In this document: one piece after another, positions 1 to 8,845 of the stretch
Numbering within the stretch: position 1 is the stretch's first letter
How the letters are laid out: each line of letters starts with the position of its first letter
Assembly (NCBI RefSeq): GCF_020707265.1
Contig: NZ_JAJFEQ010000012.1
Coordinates: 81,415-145,414, forward strand
Reading direction: 5' to 3'
DNA: 64,000 nucleotides
From: Massilia sp. IC2-477
GTDB lineage: Bacteria; Pseudomonadota; Gammaproteobacteria; Burkholderiales; Burkholderiaceae_D
Position numbers and translations under genes: made by a program
Notes under the pieces: model-generated
Told to the model about the DNA's origin: nothing
What the model saw: only the letters and a program-made list of their open reading frames with translations
The model's database searches: none

Positions 1-261
1 GCGCAACAGACGATTTAATGTTACACGCAAAACCAGGTTGCCGGTGCAGCACACACACCCGGCTGCGAGTCGGACAAGTCTGACAGAAGAGTCTGTTGGG
101 ATAGATGAAGAACCCGAAGCCAGGCCTTCGAGGATCACCGCGTCGAAGCGGTTTGGCGCTGCTGGCTGCGCGGCGAGCAGCCCTGCGATGGCTGCCTCGC
201 GCGCAGCCGGGGACGCGCCGGTGACCAGGGTGGTCGCGACGCGTCCGCGTAGTTCAGGCAA
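1..261 (-). CDS. CobW/COG0523-like protein, N-terminal part, degenerate P-loop
   Basis: Reading leftward from a TTG at 261-259, the frame stays open for 87 codons to the window edge, so only the N-terminus is present. The TTG follows the ntrX-like stop codon directly (TGATTG), and an AAAGG ribosome binding site lies 7 bases upstream inside that gene, so the two genes look translationally coupled. Residues 68-75 read GCVCCTGN, the Cys-x-Cys-Cys motif of CobW/P47K GTPases that handle metals. The place where those proteins carry the P-loop GxxGxGKTT reads GASPAAREA here (about 15-23), with no glycine-lysine-threonine. Family membership rests on the CxCC motif and its position. Loss of nucleotide binding is an inference. 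The function is unknown. Confidence 0.6.
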   Translation of the reverse strand, partial: MPELRGRVATTLVTGASPAAREAAIAGLLAAQPAAPNRFDAVILEGLASGSSSIPTDSSVRLVRLAAGCVCCTGNLVLRVTLNRLLR

Positions 262-996
262 TCAGACGCCTTTCTTGGCGAGCTTGCCCGGCTCGACGCC
301 GAGCTGCTTGAGCTTGCGGTACAGGTGGGTGCGTTCGAGGCCGGTCTTTTCGGCGACGCGCGTCATGCTGCCGCCTTCGCGGCCCAGGTGGTGTTCGAAA
401 TACATGCGCTCGAAGGCATCGCGCGCCTCGCGCAGCGGCAGGTCAAAGGACAGCGTGTAGCCGGTGCCCTCGCCTTGCGAAATCGCATGCACCATGCGCG
501 AGCCATTGCCCATTTGCTGGACCGGTGGCGCGTACATCGGAACGGCCGCGGCCTGCATGGATCCGGTCTCCGCCACCGGAACGCTCGCTGCGACCGGACG
601 CGGCGGCGCCATCGGCGCACGCGCCACTTCCTGGGCCCGGGTCAGGCCCTGCTGCACGGCCTTGAGCAGCTTCTGCAGGGCGATCGGCTTCTCGAGGAAA
701 TTCAGGGCGCCGATGCGGGTCGCTTCGACGGCGGTATCGATCGTGGCATGCCCGGACATCATGATGACCGGCATGGTGAGCAGGCCGTCGCGCTGCCATT
801 CCTTGAGCAGGGTGACGCCGTCGGTGTCCGGCATCCAGATATCGAGCAGCACCAGGTCGGGAGCGCCGGCGGCGCGCGCCTCGCGCGCCTGCTGCGCATT
901 CTCCGCCAGGGTGATGGCATGGCCTTCGTCGCCCAGGATTTCCGAGAGTAACTCACGGATGCCCATTTCATCGTCAACTACGAGTATGTTCGCCAT
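262..996 (-). CDS. ntrX: NtrX-like response regulator lacking the AAA+ domain
   Basis: 244 residues, probable partner of the NtrY kinase encoded upstream. The receiver domain covers about residues 1-125, with the acidic pair D8/D9, phosphoacceptor D52, S81 and K103. A Pro/Ala/Val-rich linker follows (about 125-175). The C-terminus (about 200-240) is a Fis-type helix-turn-helix with the NtrX-like stretch TGLERTHLYRKLKQLG. Typical NtrX proteins are about 450 residues and carry a central sigma-54-activating ATPase; no Walker A, GAFTGA or Walker B motif is present here. The protein can therefore be expected to bind DNA but not to remodel sigma-54 polymerase itself. It lies 80 bases after ntrY. 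The name follows context and the C-terminal signature. Confidence 0.82.
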   Translation of the reverse strand: MANILVVDDEMGIRELLSEILGDEGHAITLAENAQQAREARAAGAPDLVLLDIWMPDTDGVTLLKEWQRDGLLTMPVIMMSGHATIDTAVEATRIGALNFLEKPIALQKLLKAVQQGLTRAQEVARAPMAPPRPVAASVPVAETGSMQAAAVPMYAPPVQQMGNGSRMVHAISQGEGTGYTLSFDLPLREARDAFERMYFEHHLGREGGSMTRVAEKTGLERTHLYRKLKQLGVEPGKLAKKGV

Positions 997-1076
997 CTGT
1001 TTCGCCTTCCTGATCTCTTACCCGTCCAGTGCGCACCTGCTGCTTGCATTTACGCCAATGAGATTTTATAGGCCTA

Positions 1077-3392
1077 TTATATTTCGGCCAAGTTCGCCTC
1101 GGGAGCTAACTTTAACAGCAAAATGAATACTGACGCGCCACATCCGTCCGCCCGGTTCCCGATGTCGATCCGCCCCCCGTGTTCGTCGATGATCTTCTTG
1201 ACCATCGGCAGGCCCAGGCCGGTGCCGCGGGCCTTTGAAGTCACGTAGGGTTCGAAGGCGCGCGCCAGGATGCGCGGCGAGAAACCGGGGCCATTGTCGG
1301 TGATCGCGAGGCGCACCGCGGTGCCGGCGGCGCCGTCCGCGCCTTCGTAGTGGATCGCCTCGGTGGTGACGTCCACTCGCGGGCTCGGCGCCTGCGGGCC
1401 GCGGTCGGCCAGCGCATCCTGGGCATTCTGCACCAGGTTGTGGATCACCTGGCGCAGCTGGGTCGGGTCGCCCATCACTTTCGGCAGGTCGGGCGCCAGC
1501 ACGGCGTGGATGACGTCCGAGGCGTCCCCGGTCAGGTACAGCTGCAGGATCTCGTCGATCAGGGCGTTCAAGTCGAGCGGCTCGAGCACCGCCGGCGGGG
1601 TGCGCGCGTAGTCGCGGAAGTCGTCCACCATGCGCTTCATGGCGTCGACCTGGTTGACGATGGTGCTGGTGCTTTTCTTCAGCAGCTCCGCTTCGTGGGG
1701 CGGCAGGCTGCCTTCCAGTTTCATCTGCAGGCGTTCGGCCGACAGCTGGATCGGGGTCAGCGGGTTCTTGATCTCGTGCGCCAGGCGGCGCGCCACCTCG
1801 CCCCAGGCCACCGAGCGCTGGGCCGAGATCACGTCCGAGATATCGTCGAACACCACGATGAAGCCGCTGCCGGTGCCGACCGGCAGGCGCGAGCCGCGCG
1901 CCAGCAGCGTGATGTCGTGGTCTTGCTCGTCGCCGCTGCCGCGGCGCGGGATCTCGATCTGCTGCTGCCAGTGGGCGCGCCGGCGCCGGTCGCCGCCGGC
2001 CGCGCTCTGGGCGCTCTGGGCCGAGATCGCGCGCGTCACGCAGTTGTAGAAGGTCTCCAGGCCGGGGATGCTGGCCAGCGGACCGGCCAGCGCACCCGGT
2101 TCGACCTGCAGGATGCGGTAGGCGGCATCGTTCGAGTTCACCACCCGGCCCTCGGCATCCAGCACCAGCACGCCGGCCGACATGTTGGCCAGCACCGACT
2201 CCAGGTGGGCCTTGGCGTTCTGCAGGGCCATGCGGTTACGCTCGACCGCACTCCTGGCCTCGAACAGCTGGCCGGTCATGGCGTTGAAGGAGCGCGTCAG
2301 GGTGCCCAGTTCGTCGTTGGTCTCGACCGTCGGGCGCGGCGACAGGTCGCCCTCGGCCACGGCCTGGGTACCCTCGGCCAGCACCAGCAGCGGCTGCGCC
2401 AGGTTACCGGCCATGAGGAAGGCGCTGCCGATCGCGCCGAAGATCGCCAGCAGCAGGGTCAGGGTCAGGGTCCCGCCGTACATCTTGCGCAGGCCGCGCC
2501 GGGCCTGGTCGCGCGCGCGGTATTCCTCGGAGGCGCTGCGCAGCACCACCGCATTGGACGCCAGGTTGACCGGTACCGCCTGCAGCAGCTGCAGGTAGCG
2601 TGCTTCCATGCCGGCAGCCTCGGGCACTGCCAACACCACGCGCAGGCGCAGTCCGGTCGCCGCGTCCAGCCCGTTCTGGGTTTCGTCCTCGCCGCTGACT
2701 TCGCGCTTGACCGTGCCTTCCGGGCGCGCATAGCCGCCTGGAAGCGCGGCCGATTTGAGCATGTTGGGGGTCGGGCGGTCCAGCTCGAGGTTGGCGTTGC
2801 GGTCCTGGGCGCTCGACGCCAGCACCGTGCCGTCGGCCGCAAGCAGCATGGCGCTTTGCAGGCCGCTGACGTCGTTGACAAGGCCGGTCAGGACGCCCTG
2901 TACCATCACCGCGTCCTGGCCGGCCAGGGTGGCGGCCGCGGTCTGGCCGGTGGCGCCCAGTTCGGCCACGGCCTCGTCGAGTGCGGCGCGGCCGAGGTTC
3001 AGGCCGGATTCGAGCGCGGCCTCGATCTTGACGTCGAACCAGCTGTCGATCGAGTGCGAGACGAACTGCACCGACACCATGAAGATCACCAGCCCCGGCA
3101 GGATGCCGATGCCGGCGAACAGCAGCACCAGCCTGGCCACCAGGCGCGAGCCGAACTTGCCTGCCTTGTAGCGTGAATACAGGCGCGCCAGCGCGACGAT
3201 CACGAGGACCAGGAGCAGTACCGCCATGCCGGCGTTTACGCCCAGCAGCCAGGTGTAATAGCGGCCGAAGAAGCCCGAGTTCTCGGAGGCCGAGGCAAGC
3301 AGGAACAGCAGGATCGAGACGATGGCGCCGCCCACCACCAGGGCATAGCGCAAGGCCTGGTTGACCGATTTGCCGACCGATTTAGCGCGCAT
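1077..3392 (-). CDS. ntrY: Nitrogen-regulation sensor histidine kinase NtrY
   Basis: 771 residues, membrane-bound kinase that should phosphorylate the NtrX-like regulator downstream. Membrane segments lie near residues 16-35, 48-70 and 85-110, then a periplasmic region to about 300, a further segment near 307-330, a HAMP linker (about 330-385) and a PAS domain (about 393-520). The H-box contains phosphoacceptor H539 in LAHEIKNPLTP. The N-box is near 652-656, the G1 box DNGPGF at 699-704 and the G2 box GTGLGL at 723-728, so the ATPase domain is complete. Length and domain order fit the NtrY family. It starts 5 bases after the DUF4390 stop, and an rsmB-DUF4390-ntrY-ntrX order is familiar in Burkholderiales. 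Confidence 0.93.
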   Translation of the reverse strand: MRAKSVGKSVNQALRYALVVGGAIVSILLFLLASASENSGFFGRYYTWLLGVNAGMAVLLLVLVIVALARLYSRYKAGKFGSRLVARLVLLFAGIGILPGLVIFMVSVQFVSHSIDSWFDVKIEAALESGLNLGRAALDEAVAELGATGQTAAATLAGQDAVMVQGVLTGLVNDVSGLQSAMLLAADGTVLASSAQDRNANLELDRPTPNMLKSAALPGGYARPEGTVKREVSGEDETQNGLDAATGLRLRVVLAVPEAAGMEARYLQLLQAVPVNLASNAVVLRSASEEYRARDQARRGLRKMYGGTLTLTLLLAIFGAIGSAFLMAGNLAQPLLVLAEGTQAVAEGDLSPRPTVETNDELGTLTRSFNAMTGQLFEARSAVERNRMALQNAKAHLESVLANMSAGVLVLDAEGRVVNSNDAAYRILQVEPGALAGPLASIPGLETFYNCVTRAISAQSAQSAAGGDRRRRAHWQQQIEIPRRGSGDEQDHDITLLARGSRLPVGTGSGFIVVFDDISDVISAQRSVAWGEVARRLAHEIKNPLTPIQLSAERLQMKLEGSLPPHEAELLKKSTSTIVNQVDAMKRMVDDFRDYARTPPAVLEPLDLNALIDEILQLYLTGDASDVIHAVLAPDLPKVMGDPTQLRQVIHNLVQNAQDALADRGPQAPSPRVDVTTEAIHYEGADGAAGTAVRLAITDNGPGFSPRILARAFEPYVTSKARGTGLGLPMVKKIIDEHGGRIDIGNRADGCGASVFILLLKLAPEANLAEI

Positions 3393-3397
3393 GCGCC

Positions 3398-3961
3398 TTA
3401 CTCCGCACGGTAGGTGAAGGTCTTCCGGTTCGAGGCCAGGCGCCAGCTCGAGTCGTTGATGGCATTGACCTGCAGGGGCTTGGACAGGAAGTCGCGGTCC
3501 ATGAACATGCGCAGCGAGACTTCATAGGTCTCGCCGCGCTTGAGCGCGTCCCTGGGTGCGATCAGCCAGCGCGCCGGGCGCCGGATCAGCGACAGGGCGT
3601 CGTCGAGGGTATTGAAGGGCTGGGGCACGCTGCCGCCGATGGCGACGATGTACTGGCGCGTGAGCACGTCGTAGGAGATGCCGATGGTGCGCTTGGACAG
3701 CACCGCCTTCTCGTCGCGCCACCACCAGCGTGGGCGCGTCATTTCGATCTCGGTGGTGAAGTGCAGCTTGACGCCGTTCTGCACCGCGTCCTGGAGCTCG
3801 TGGTTCAGGTCGAATGCAAAGGCGGTATTGAGGCGATAGCCCTCTTCGCTGGACTGGATTTCTGCTTTGGTGATGTCGATGACGTCGGCCGCCCGTGCCT
3901 GCGCGCACGCGAAGACCAGCAGCAGCTGGCAAGCGAGTATGCAGAAAAATCGTAACGTCAC
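3398..3961 (-). CDS. DUF4390 family exported protein
   Basis: 187 residues from a GTG start. The N-terminus (about 1-24) is a signal peptide, with a hydrophobic run ending in AQARAAD, so the protein is probably periplasmic. The mature part has the conserved features of the family usually found just before ntrY, including a W-rich patch near residue 78 and the later FNTLDDAL and RPARWLIA stretches. The biochemical role is unknown. Co-location with ntrY suggests a link to the sensor's periplasmic domain, which is inference. The ribosome binding site is weak and no better start is available. Confidence 0.8.
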   Translation of the reverse strand: MTLRFFCILACQLLLVFACAQARAADVIDITKAEIQSSEEGYRLNTAFAFDLNHELQDAVQNGVKLHFTTEIEMTRPRWWWRDEKAVLSKRTIGISYDVLTRQYIVAIGGSVPQPFNTLDDALSLIRRPARWLIAPRDALKRGETYEVSLRMFMDRDFLSKPLQVNAINDSSWRLASNRKTFTYRAE

Positions 3962-4016
3962 GGGTGAGCCGGAGCCTTATCTGTAGCCGAAGCCTTTTAT
4001 TGTGTCGGGAAGACCA

Positions 4017-5552
4017 TTACGCCGCTTTTTTCTGGAACAGGGCGTAAAACAAGCCGTCATGATCCTGCCCGGCACCGCTGGCTGGCAGCAGCTGGCCCGG
4101 CGCGTCGAGGCGGATGGCATCATGGCGCGCCGCGAAAGCGGCAGCCTGTGCCTCCGATTCCTGGGGCCAGAGCGAACATGTCACAAACAACAATTTACCA
4201 TTGGGCAGCAACATCTGCCAAAGATTGTCGAGTATTTTGGTAGAAAGTGTTGCAAGTTGGAGCGTGTCCGACTTGCGGCGCAACCAGCGGATGTCCGGGT
4301 GGCGGCGCACGATGCCGGAGGCCGTGCACGGCACGTCGGCCAGGATGCGATCGAAGGGCCGGCCATCCCACCAGCCGGTCTCCTGGGCCTCGGCCGCGAC
4401 CAGCTTCGCCTCCAGGCCGAGGCGGCCCAGGTTGTCGCCCACCCGCGCCAGGCGCTGGGGGTCGGCGTCCACCGAGGTCAGGTCGACGTCGGCCGTCTCG
4501 AGGATGTGGCCGCTCTTGCCGCCCGGCGCGGCGCAGGCGTCGAGCACGCGCATGCCGTCCGCCAGGTCGAGCAGCGGCGCCGCCAGCTGGGCGCCGGCGT
4601 CCTGCACCGAGACCACGCCCTCGTGGAAGCCCGGGATCTGGCTGACGTTGACGGCTTGGGCCAGGCGCACCGCGCCCGGGCCCACCTGTTCGGCCGCGAA
4701 GCCGGCCTCCTGCAGGGTCTTGAGGTAGGTTTCGACGTCCGTACGCCGGCGGTTCACGCGCAGGGTCAGCGGCGGATGCACGTTGCCGGCCGCGAGGATC
4801 GATTCCCACGCCTCCGGATAGGCGGCGCGGGTGCTGTCGATCCACCATTGTGGATAGTTCCAGCGCGCCAGCGGCTGCCGGACGGCCTCGGCCACCAGCG
4901 CTTCGCGCTCGCGCAGGAAGCGGCGCAGCACGGCATTGACCATGGCCTTGGCGTGGGCGAAATCGGGATGGCTGGCGGCCGCATTGACGGCCTGGTCGAC
5001 CACGGTGAAGGCTTCGTACGGCGCAGCCGACCCCTCGGGCGGATCGAGCAGCGCCAGCGCCGCGCACAACAGGCCGCCCAGCATCGGCGGCTCCGGCGCC
5101 TTGCTCGTCATCAGGCCGAGCAGGGTCTCGCTGCGGCCCAGCTGGCGCATGCTGCGGTAGGCGATGTCCTGGATCGCGCCGCGCGCCTGGGGCGTGGCCT
5201 CGTAGGCGCTGAACACGGCGCTCAGGGCCTGCGGCAGCGCGCTGCCGGCGCGCACCCGCGCCACCGCATTGGCCGCGCCCAGCAGGCTCAGGGCCAGCGA
5301 GTCGGACTTCAGGTCGGGACGGTAGTCGCGCTGCGGCGCCACCTTCACTTCATGGCTCTGGCGCAGCGGCGCGTGCTCACGGCGCGGTGCAGCCGCGGCG
5401 CGCTCGGGCGAAGGACGGTAGACCGGCTTCTGGCTGCCAGCCTCGCTTGCACCCTGCCCCGGTTTGGCCGCCGGGCGCGCCGTCTTCTCCGCCGTCGTGC
5501 GGGCGGGCCTGGCTTTGGGTTTCAGGGTGAGCGTCGGGCGCTTGTCGGTCAT
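4017..5552 (-). CDS. rsmB: 16S rRNA (cytosine-967 C5)-methyltransferase RsmB
   Basis: 511 residues. It methylates C967 of 16S rRNA with S-adenosylmethionine. A basic, Ala/Pro-rich extension fills residues 1-85. The NusB-like RNA-binding domain covers about 90-225 and the Rossmann methyltransferase domain about 240-511. Motif I is DACAAPGGK (338-346), motif IV DVPC ends in C409, and the catalytic nucleophile is C459 in VTCSLWPQESE. The frame stays open another 220 codons upstream, but that stretch runs antisense through argS and its promoter, so I place the start at ATG 5552. The extension is longer than in E. coli RsmB; it may be a poorly conserved tail or a sign that the start lies further in. 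Confidence 0.93.
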   Translation of the reverse strand: MTDKRPTLTLKPKARPARTTAEKTARPAAKPGQGASEAGSQKPVYRPSPERAAAAPRREHAPLRQSHEVKVAPQRDYRPDLKSDSLALSLLGAANAVARVRAGSALPQALSAVFSAYEATPQARGAIQDIAYRSMRQLGRSETLLGLMTSKAPEPPMLGGLLCAALALLDPPEGSAAPYEAFTVVDQAVNAAASHPDFAHAKAMVNAVLRRFLREREALVAEAVRQPLARWNYPQWWIDSTRAAYPEAWESILAAGNVHPPLTLRVNRRRTDVETYLKTLQEAGFAAEQVGPGAVRLAQAVNVSQIPGFHEGVVSVQDAGAQLAAPLLDLADGMRVLDACAAPGGKSGHILETADVDLTSVDADPQRLARVGDNLGRLGLEAKLVAAEAQETGWWDGRPFDRILADVPCTASGIVRRHPDIRWLRRKSDTLQLATLSTKILDNLWQMLLPNGKLLFVTCSLWPQESEAQAAAFAARHDAIRLDAPGQLLPASGAGQDHDGLFYALFQKKAA

Positions 5553-5633
5553 GGCAGGGTCGATACGGTGAAAATGGCGCCCATTGTAACGGCTAAGGCT
5601 TTGGCGCCGCTTAAGCTTGCCGATGCGAAGAGT

Positions 5634-5660
5634 TTGCGCAGTGCGCCAAACCAGTATAAT
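5634..5660 (+). promoter_or_regulatory. Sigma-70 promoter of the argS operon
   Basis: A perfect TATAAT lies at 5655-5660 with TTGCGC at 5634-5639 (spacer 15; TTTGCG at 5633 gives 16). Transcription would begin near 5667, leaving a leader of roughly 48 bases before the ATG at 5715. This also argues against the upstream TTG at 5670 as the argS start, which would leave almost no leader. Confidence 0.65.
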
Positions 5661-5714
5661 GGTTACTGATTGCCTGCCCGCAGGCCCTCCATTTTTTATC
5701 AGATCGACATCCCC

Positions 5715-7469
5715 ATGCTCGCCCAACAAAAACAACAGATCGTTGCCCTGTTCCAGGCTGCCCTCGCGCCGATCGTCGCCGGCACCGACCTCGCCCCCAC
5801 GCTTCAACAGCTGAACATTGTCCTGGAGCGCCCGCGCGACCCGAGCCACGGCGACATCGCCTGCAACATTGCGATGCAGCTGGCCAAGCCGCTCAAGACC
5901 AACCCGCGCGAACTGGCCACCCGCCTGGTCGCGGCCCTGCTGGCCGAACCCGGCGCTGCCGGCCTGGTCGAGTCGGCTGACGTGGCCGGCCCCGGCTTCA
6001 TCAACCTGCGCGTGGCCGCAGGCGCCAAGCAGTCGGTCGTGCGCACCGTGCTCGAGCAGGGGTCGGCATTCGGCCGCGGCACTTCCGGCCAGGGCCACCA
6101 CGCGATCATCGAATTCGTCTCGGCCAACCCGACCGGTCCGCTGCACGTCGGCCACGGCCGCCAGGCCGCACTGGGCGACGCGCTTTCGTCCCTGTTCGAA
6201 GCCCAGGGTCACGACGTCACCCGCGAGTTCTACTACAACGACGCGGGCGTGCAGATCGCCACCCTGGCGACCTCGGTGCAGGCGCGCGCACGCGGCTTCA
6301 AGCCGGGCGACGCCGAGTGGCCCGAGTCGGCCTACAACGGCGACTACATCGCCGAGATCGCCGCCGACTTCCTGGCCAGGAAGACCGTCTCCGCCAGCGA
6401 CGGCCAGCCTGCCACCGGTTCGGGCATTGTGGAGGACATCGAATCAATCCGCCGCTTCGCCGTGACCTACCTGCGCAACGAGCAGGACCAGGACCTGCAG
6501 GCCTTCGGCGTCAAGTTCGACAACTACTACCTCGAGTCCTCGCTGTACGCGGACGGCAAGGTCGAGCAGGCCGTGCAGGCCCTGGTCGACGCCGGCGTCA
6601 CCTACGAGCAGGAAGGCGCGCTGTGGCTCAAGACCACCGACTACGGCGACGACAAGGACCGCGTGATGCGCAAGTCCGACGGCGGCTACACGTATTTCGT
6701 GCCGGACGTCGCTTACCACATGCAGAAGTTCCGCCGCGGCTTCGACCAGGCCATCAACGTACAGGGCAGCGACCACCACGGCACCATCGCGCGCGTGCGC
6801 GCCGGCCTGCAGGCGGTGAACATCGGCATCCCGAAGGGCTATCCGGACTACGTGCTGCACAAGATGGTCACCGTCATGAAGAACGGCGAAGAGGTCAAGA
6901 TCTCCAAGCGCGCCGGCTCCTACGTCACGGTGCGCGACCTGATCGAATGGTCGGGCAACGGCGACATCACGCGCGGCCGCGACGCGGTGCGTTTCTTCCT
7001 CATCTCGCGCAAGGCCGACACCGAATTCGTGTTCGACGTCGACGTCGCCCTCAAGACCTCGGACGAGAACCCGGTGTACTACGTGCAGTACGCCCATGCC
7101 CGCATCTGCTCGGCGCTCGCCAACTGGGGCGGCGACGAGGCGCAACTGGTCAAGGCCGACCTGTCGCTGCTGGTCGAGCCGCACGAAGCCGGCCTGCTGG
7201 CCAAGCTGTCCGCCTATCCGGAAATGCTGGAGCGCGCCAAGCTGGAACTGAGCCCGCACCATGTCGCCTTCTACCTGCGCGAGCTGGCCGGCGAACTGCA
7301 CAGCTACTACTTCGCGCACAAGTGGCTGCTGGACGACAACGAGCCCCTGAAGCTGGCGCGCCTGGCCCTGGCCCTGGCCACTCGCCAGGTGCTGCGCAAC
7401 GGCCTGGCCCTGATCGGCGTGTCCGCGCCGACCAAGATGGAACGCGCTCCCACGGAACCACAAGAGTAA
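5715..7469 (+). CDS. argS: Arginyl-tRNA synthetase
   Basis: 584 residues. It charges tRNA-Arg. The N-terminal Arg-tRNA-synthetase domain covers about 1-95. The class I HIGH motif reads HVGH at 144-147 in NPTGPLHVGHGRQ. The KMSKS position reads KISKRAG near 395-401, a variant that is common in ArgRS. The DALR anticodon-binding domain occupies roughly the last 120 residues. I chose ATG 5715 over the in-frame TTG 5670 because of the promoter position and because MLAQQKQQI fits the family N-terminus. It is the first gene of a plus-strand run reaching 11866. Confidence 0.96.
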   Translation: MLAQQKQQIVALFQAALAPIVAGTDLAPTLQQLNIVLERPRDPSHGDIACNIAMQLAKPLKTNPRELATRLVAALLAEPGAAGLVESADVAGPGFINLRVAAGAKQSVVRTVLEQGSAFGRGTSGQGHHAIIEFVSANPTGPLHVGHGRQAALGDALSSLFEAQGHDVTREFYYNDAGVQIATLATSVQARARGFKPGDAEWPESAYNGDYIAEIAADFLARKTVSASDGQPATGSGIVEDIESIRRFAVTYLRNEQDQDLQAFGVKFDNYYLESSLYADGKVEQAVQALVDAGVTYEQEGALWLKTTDYGDDKDRVMRKSDGGYTYFVPDVAYHMQKFRRGFDQAINVQGSDHHGTIARVRAGLQAVNIGIPKGYPDYVLHKMVTVMKNGEEVKISKRAGSYVTVRDLIEWSGNGDITRGRDAVRFFLISRKADTEFVFDVDVALKTSDENPVYYVQYAHARICSALANWGGDEAQLVKADLSLLVEPHEAGLLAKLSAYPEMLERAKLELSPHHVAFYLRELAGELHSYYFAHKWLLDDNEPLKLARLALALATRQVLRNGLALIGVSAPTKMERAPTEPQE

Positions 7470-7476
7470 TCGCAAC

Positions 7477-8157
7477 ATGACCGCCATTCGTACTTTCTCC
7501 CCGCTGCGCCAGCGCGGCAGCACCCTGACCGGCATCATCATCGGCCTGATCATCGGCCTGGGAATCGCGGTGGCGGTCGCGCTCGTGATCACCAAGGGCC
7601 AGTCGCCCTTCACCGACCGCTCGACCAAGATGGGTCGCCCGGCCGACCTCGAGCCGAGCCAGGCGAACGATCCGAACAAGCCGCTGTACGGCAACCGCGA
7701 CGCCGCGCGCGAAGCGAACCGCGAGATCGCGGAGCGCGCCACCAAGCCCGCACCTGCCCCCACCGCGGCAGCGCCGGCCGCCGAGGCCGATCCGCTGGGC
7801 CAGGCCATCGCCGGCATGCAGACCCCGCCGGCCGCCGCCCCCGCCACTCCTGCCGCCACCGCACCGGCCGCGGCGCCTGCGGCTGCTCCTGCAACCGCCG
7901 CGGCACCCGCTGGCAGCGACGGCTACATCTACTACCTGCAGGCCGGCGCCTTCCGCGAGATGTCCGACGCCGAGAACACCCGCGCCAAGCTGGCCCTGCT
8001 CGGCTTCGAAGCGGCAATCAGCGACCGCAGCACCGACAGCGGCGTGCTGCACCGCGTCCGCGTGGGCCCGTACAACGCACCGGAAGCCATGAACAAGGCG
8101 CGCGCCAAGCTGCTCGACAGCGGGATCGACGTCGCCATCGTCCGCAACCAGCGCTGA
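7477..8157 (+). CDS. SPOR-domain membrane protein (FtsN/DedD-like)
   Basis: 226 residues. One membrane segment lies near residues 17-40, with a short cytoplasmic N-terminus. An Ala/Pro-rich stretch follows (about 88-148), then a C-terminal SPOR domain (about 150-226) with the usual YYLQAGAF and HRVRVGPY blocks. SPOR domains bind denuded glycan strands at the division septum, so a role in cell division or septal peptidoglycan is likely. The layout resembles FtsN, and FtsN itself often follows argS in betaproteobacteria, but identity with FtsN is not shown by the sequence alone. It starts 7 bases after argS. Confidence 0.85.
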   Translation: MTAIRTFSPLRQRGSTLTGIIIGLIIGLGIAVAVALVITKGQSPFTDRSTKMGRPADLEPSQANDPNKPLYGNRDAAREANREIAERATKPAPAPTAAAPAAEADPLGQAIAGMQTPPAAAPATPAATAPAAAPAAAPATAAAPAGSDGYIYYLQAGAFREMSDAENTRAKLALLGFEAAISDRSTDSGVLHRVRVGPYNAPEAMNKARAKLLDSGIDVAIVRNQR

Positions 8158-8182
8158 TTCATTCCATCTCCCGAGGAACCGC

Positions 8183-8845
8183 ATGAACCCGCTTCGCCGC
8201 CTGCTGCTTTCCGCCGTCCTGCTCGCCGCATCCAGCCTGGCCCTGGCTTCGCCCACCGCCCCGAAGGAAGGCGCCGAATACCAGGCCTTGCCGGAAGCCC
8301 AGCCGACCGACAGCGGCCGCAAGGTCGAAGTCATCGAGTTCTTCGCGTATTACTGCCCGCACTGCTACGCCTTCGAACCGCTGCTGGCCGACTGGGTAAA
8401 GAAACAGGGCGACAACATCGTGTTCCGCCGCGTGCACGTGCCGCGCGGGCAGCAGGTGGCGCCGCAGCAGCGCCTGTTCTTCACGCTCGAGTCGCTCGGC
8501 CTGCTCGATCAGTACCACGGCAAGGTCTTCAATGCGATGCACGTCGACCGCCTGCCGCTGGCGCTGGACGAGCAGGTGTTCGACTGGGCCAGCCGCGCCG
8601 GCATCGACCGCGCCCGCTTCATTGACACCTACCGCTCCTTCGGCGTGCAGGCCAAGGTGCGCCGCGCCCAGGCGATGATGGAAGCCTACCGCGTCACCCA
8701 CTGGCCGATGATCGCGATCGACGGCCGCTTCCTGACCTCGCCCGGCATGGTGGACGAAGCGGGCACGCCCGGCCAGGCCGCGCTGCCCGGCACACTGCAG
8801 GTGATGGACCAGCTGGTGGCGCGCGCGAAAGCAGACAAGAAGTGA
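8183..8845 (+). CDS. dsbA: Thiol:disulfide interchange protein DsbA
   Basis: 220 residues, periplasmic thioredoxin-fold oxidant that introduces disulfides into exported proteins. A signal peptide covers about 1-23 (ends LALAS). The active site is CPHC at 58-61 in FFAYYCPHC, the classical DsbA dipeptide. The cis-proline loop is HWPM, in the C-terminal third. Length matches the family. It sits 25 bases after the SPOR gene and overlaps the next gene by 4 bases, so it is probably co-transcribed with the argS run. Confidence 0.95.
   Translation: MNPLRRLLLSAVLLAASSLALASPTAPKEGAEYQALPEAQPTDSGRKVEVIEFFAYYCPHCYAFEPLLADWVKKQGDNIVFRRVHVPRGQQVAPQQRLFFTLESLGLLDQYHGKVFNAMHVDRLPLALDEQVFDWASRAGIDRARFIDTYRSFGVQAKVRRAQAMMEAYRVTHWPMIAIDGRFLTSPGMVDEAGTPGQAALPGTLQVMDQLVARAKADKK

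Noticed and set aside
1350..3176. Plus-strand frame opposite ntrY
   Set aside because: Low-complexity translation; ntrY motifs are complete on the minus strand.
5553..6212. Upstream extension of the rsmB frame by 220 codons
   Set aside because: It runs antisense through the argS promoter and 5' coding region; rsmB-like sequence starts only after 5552.
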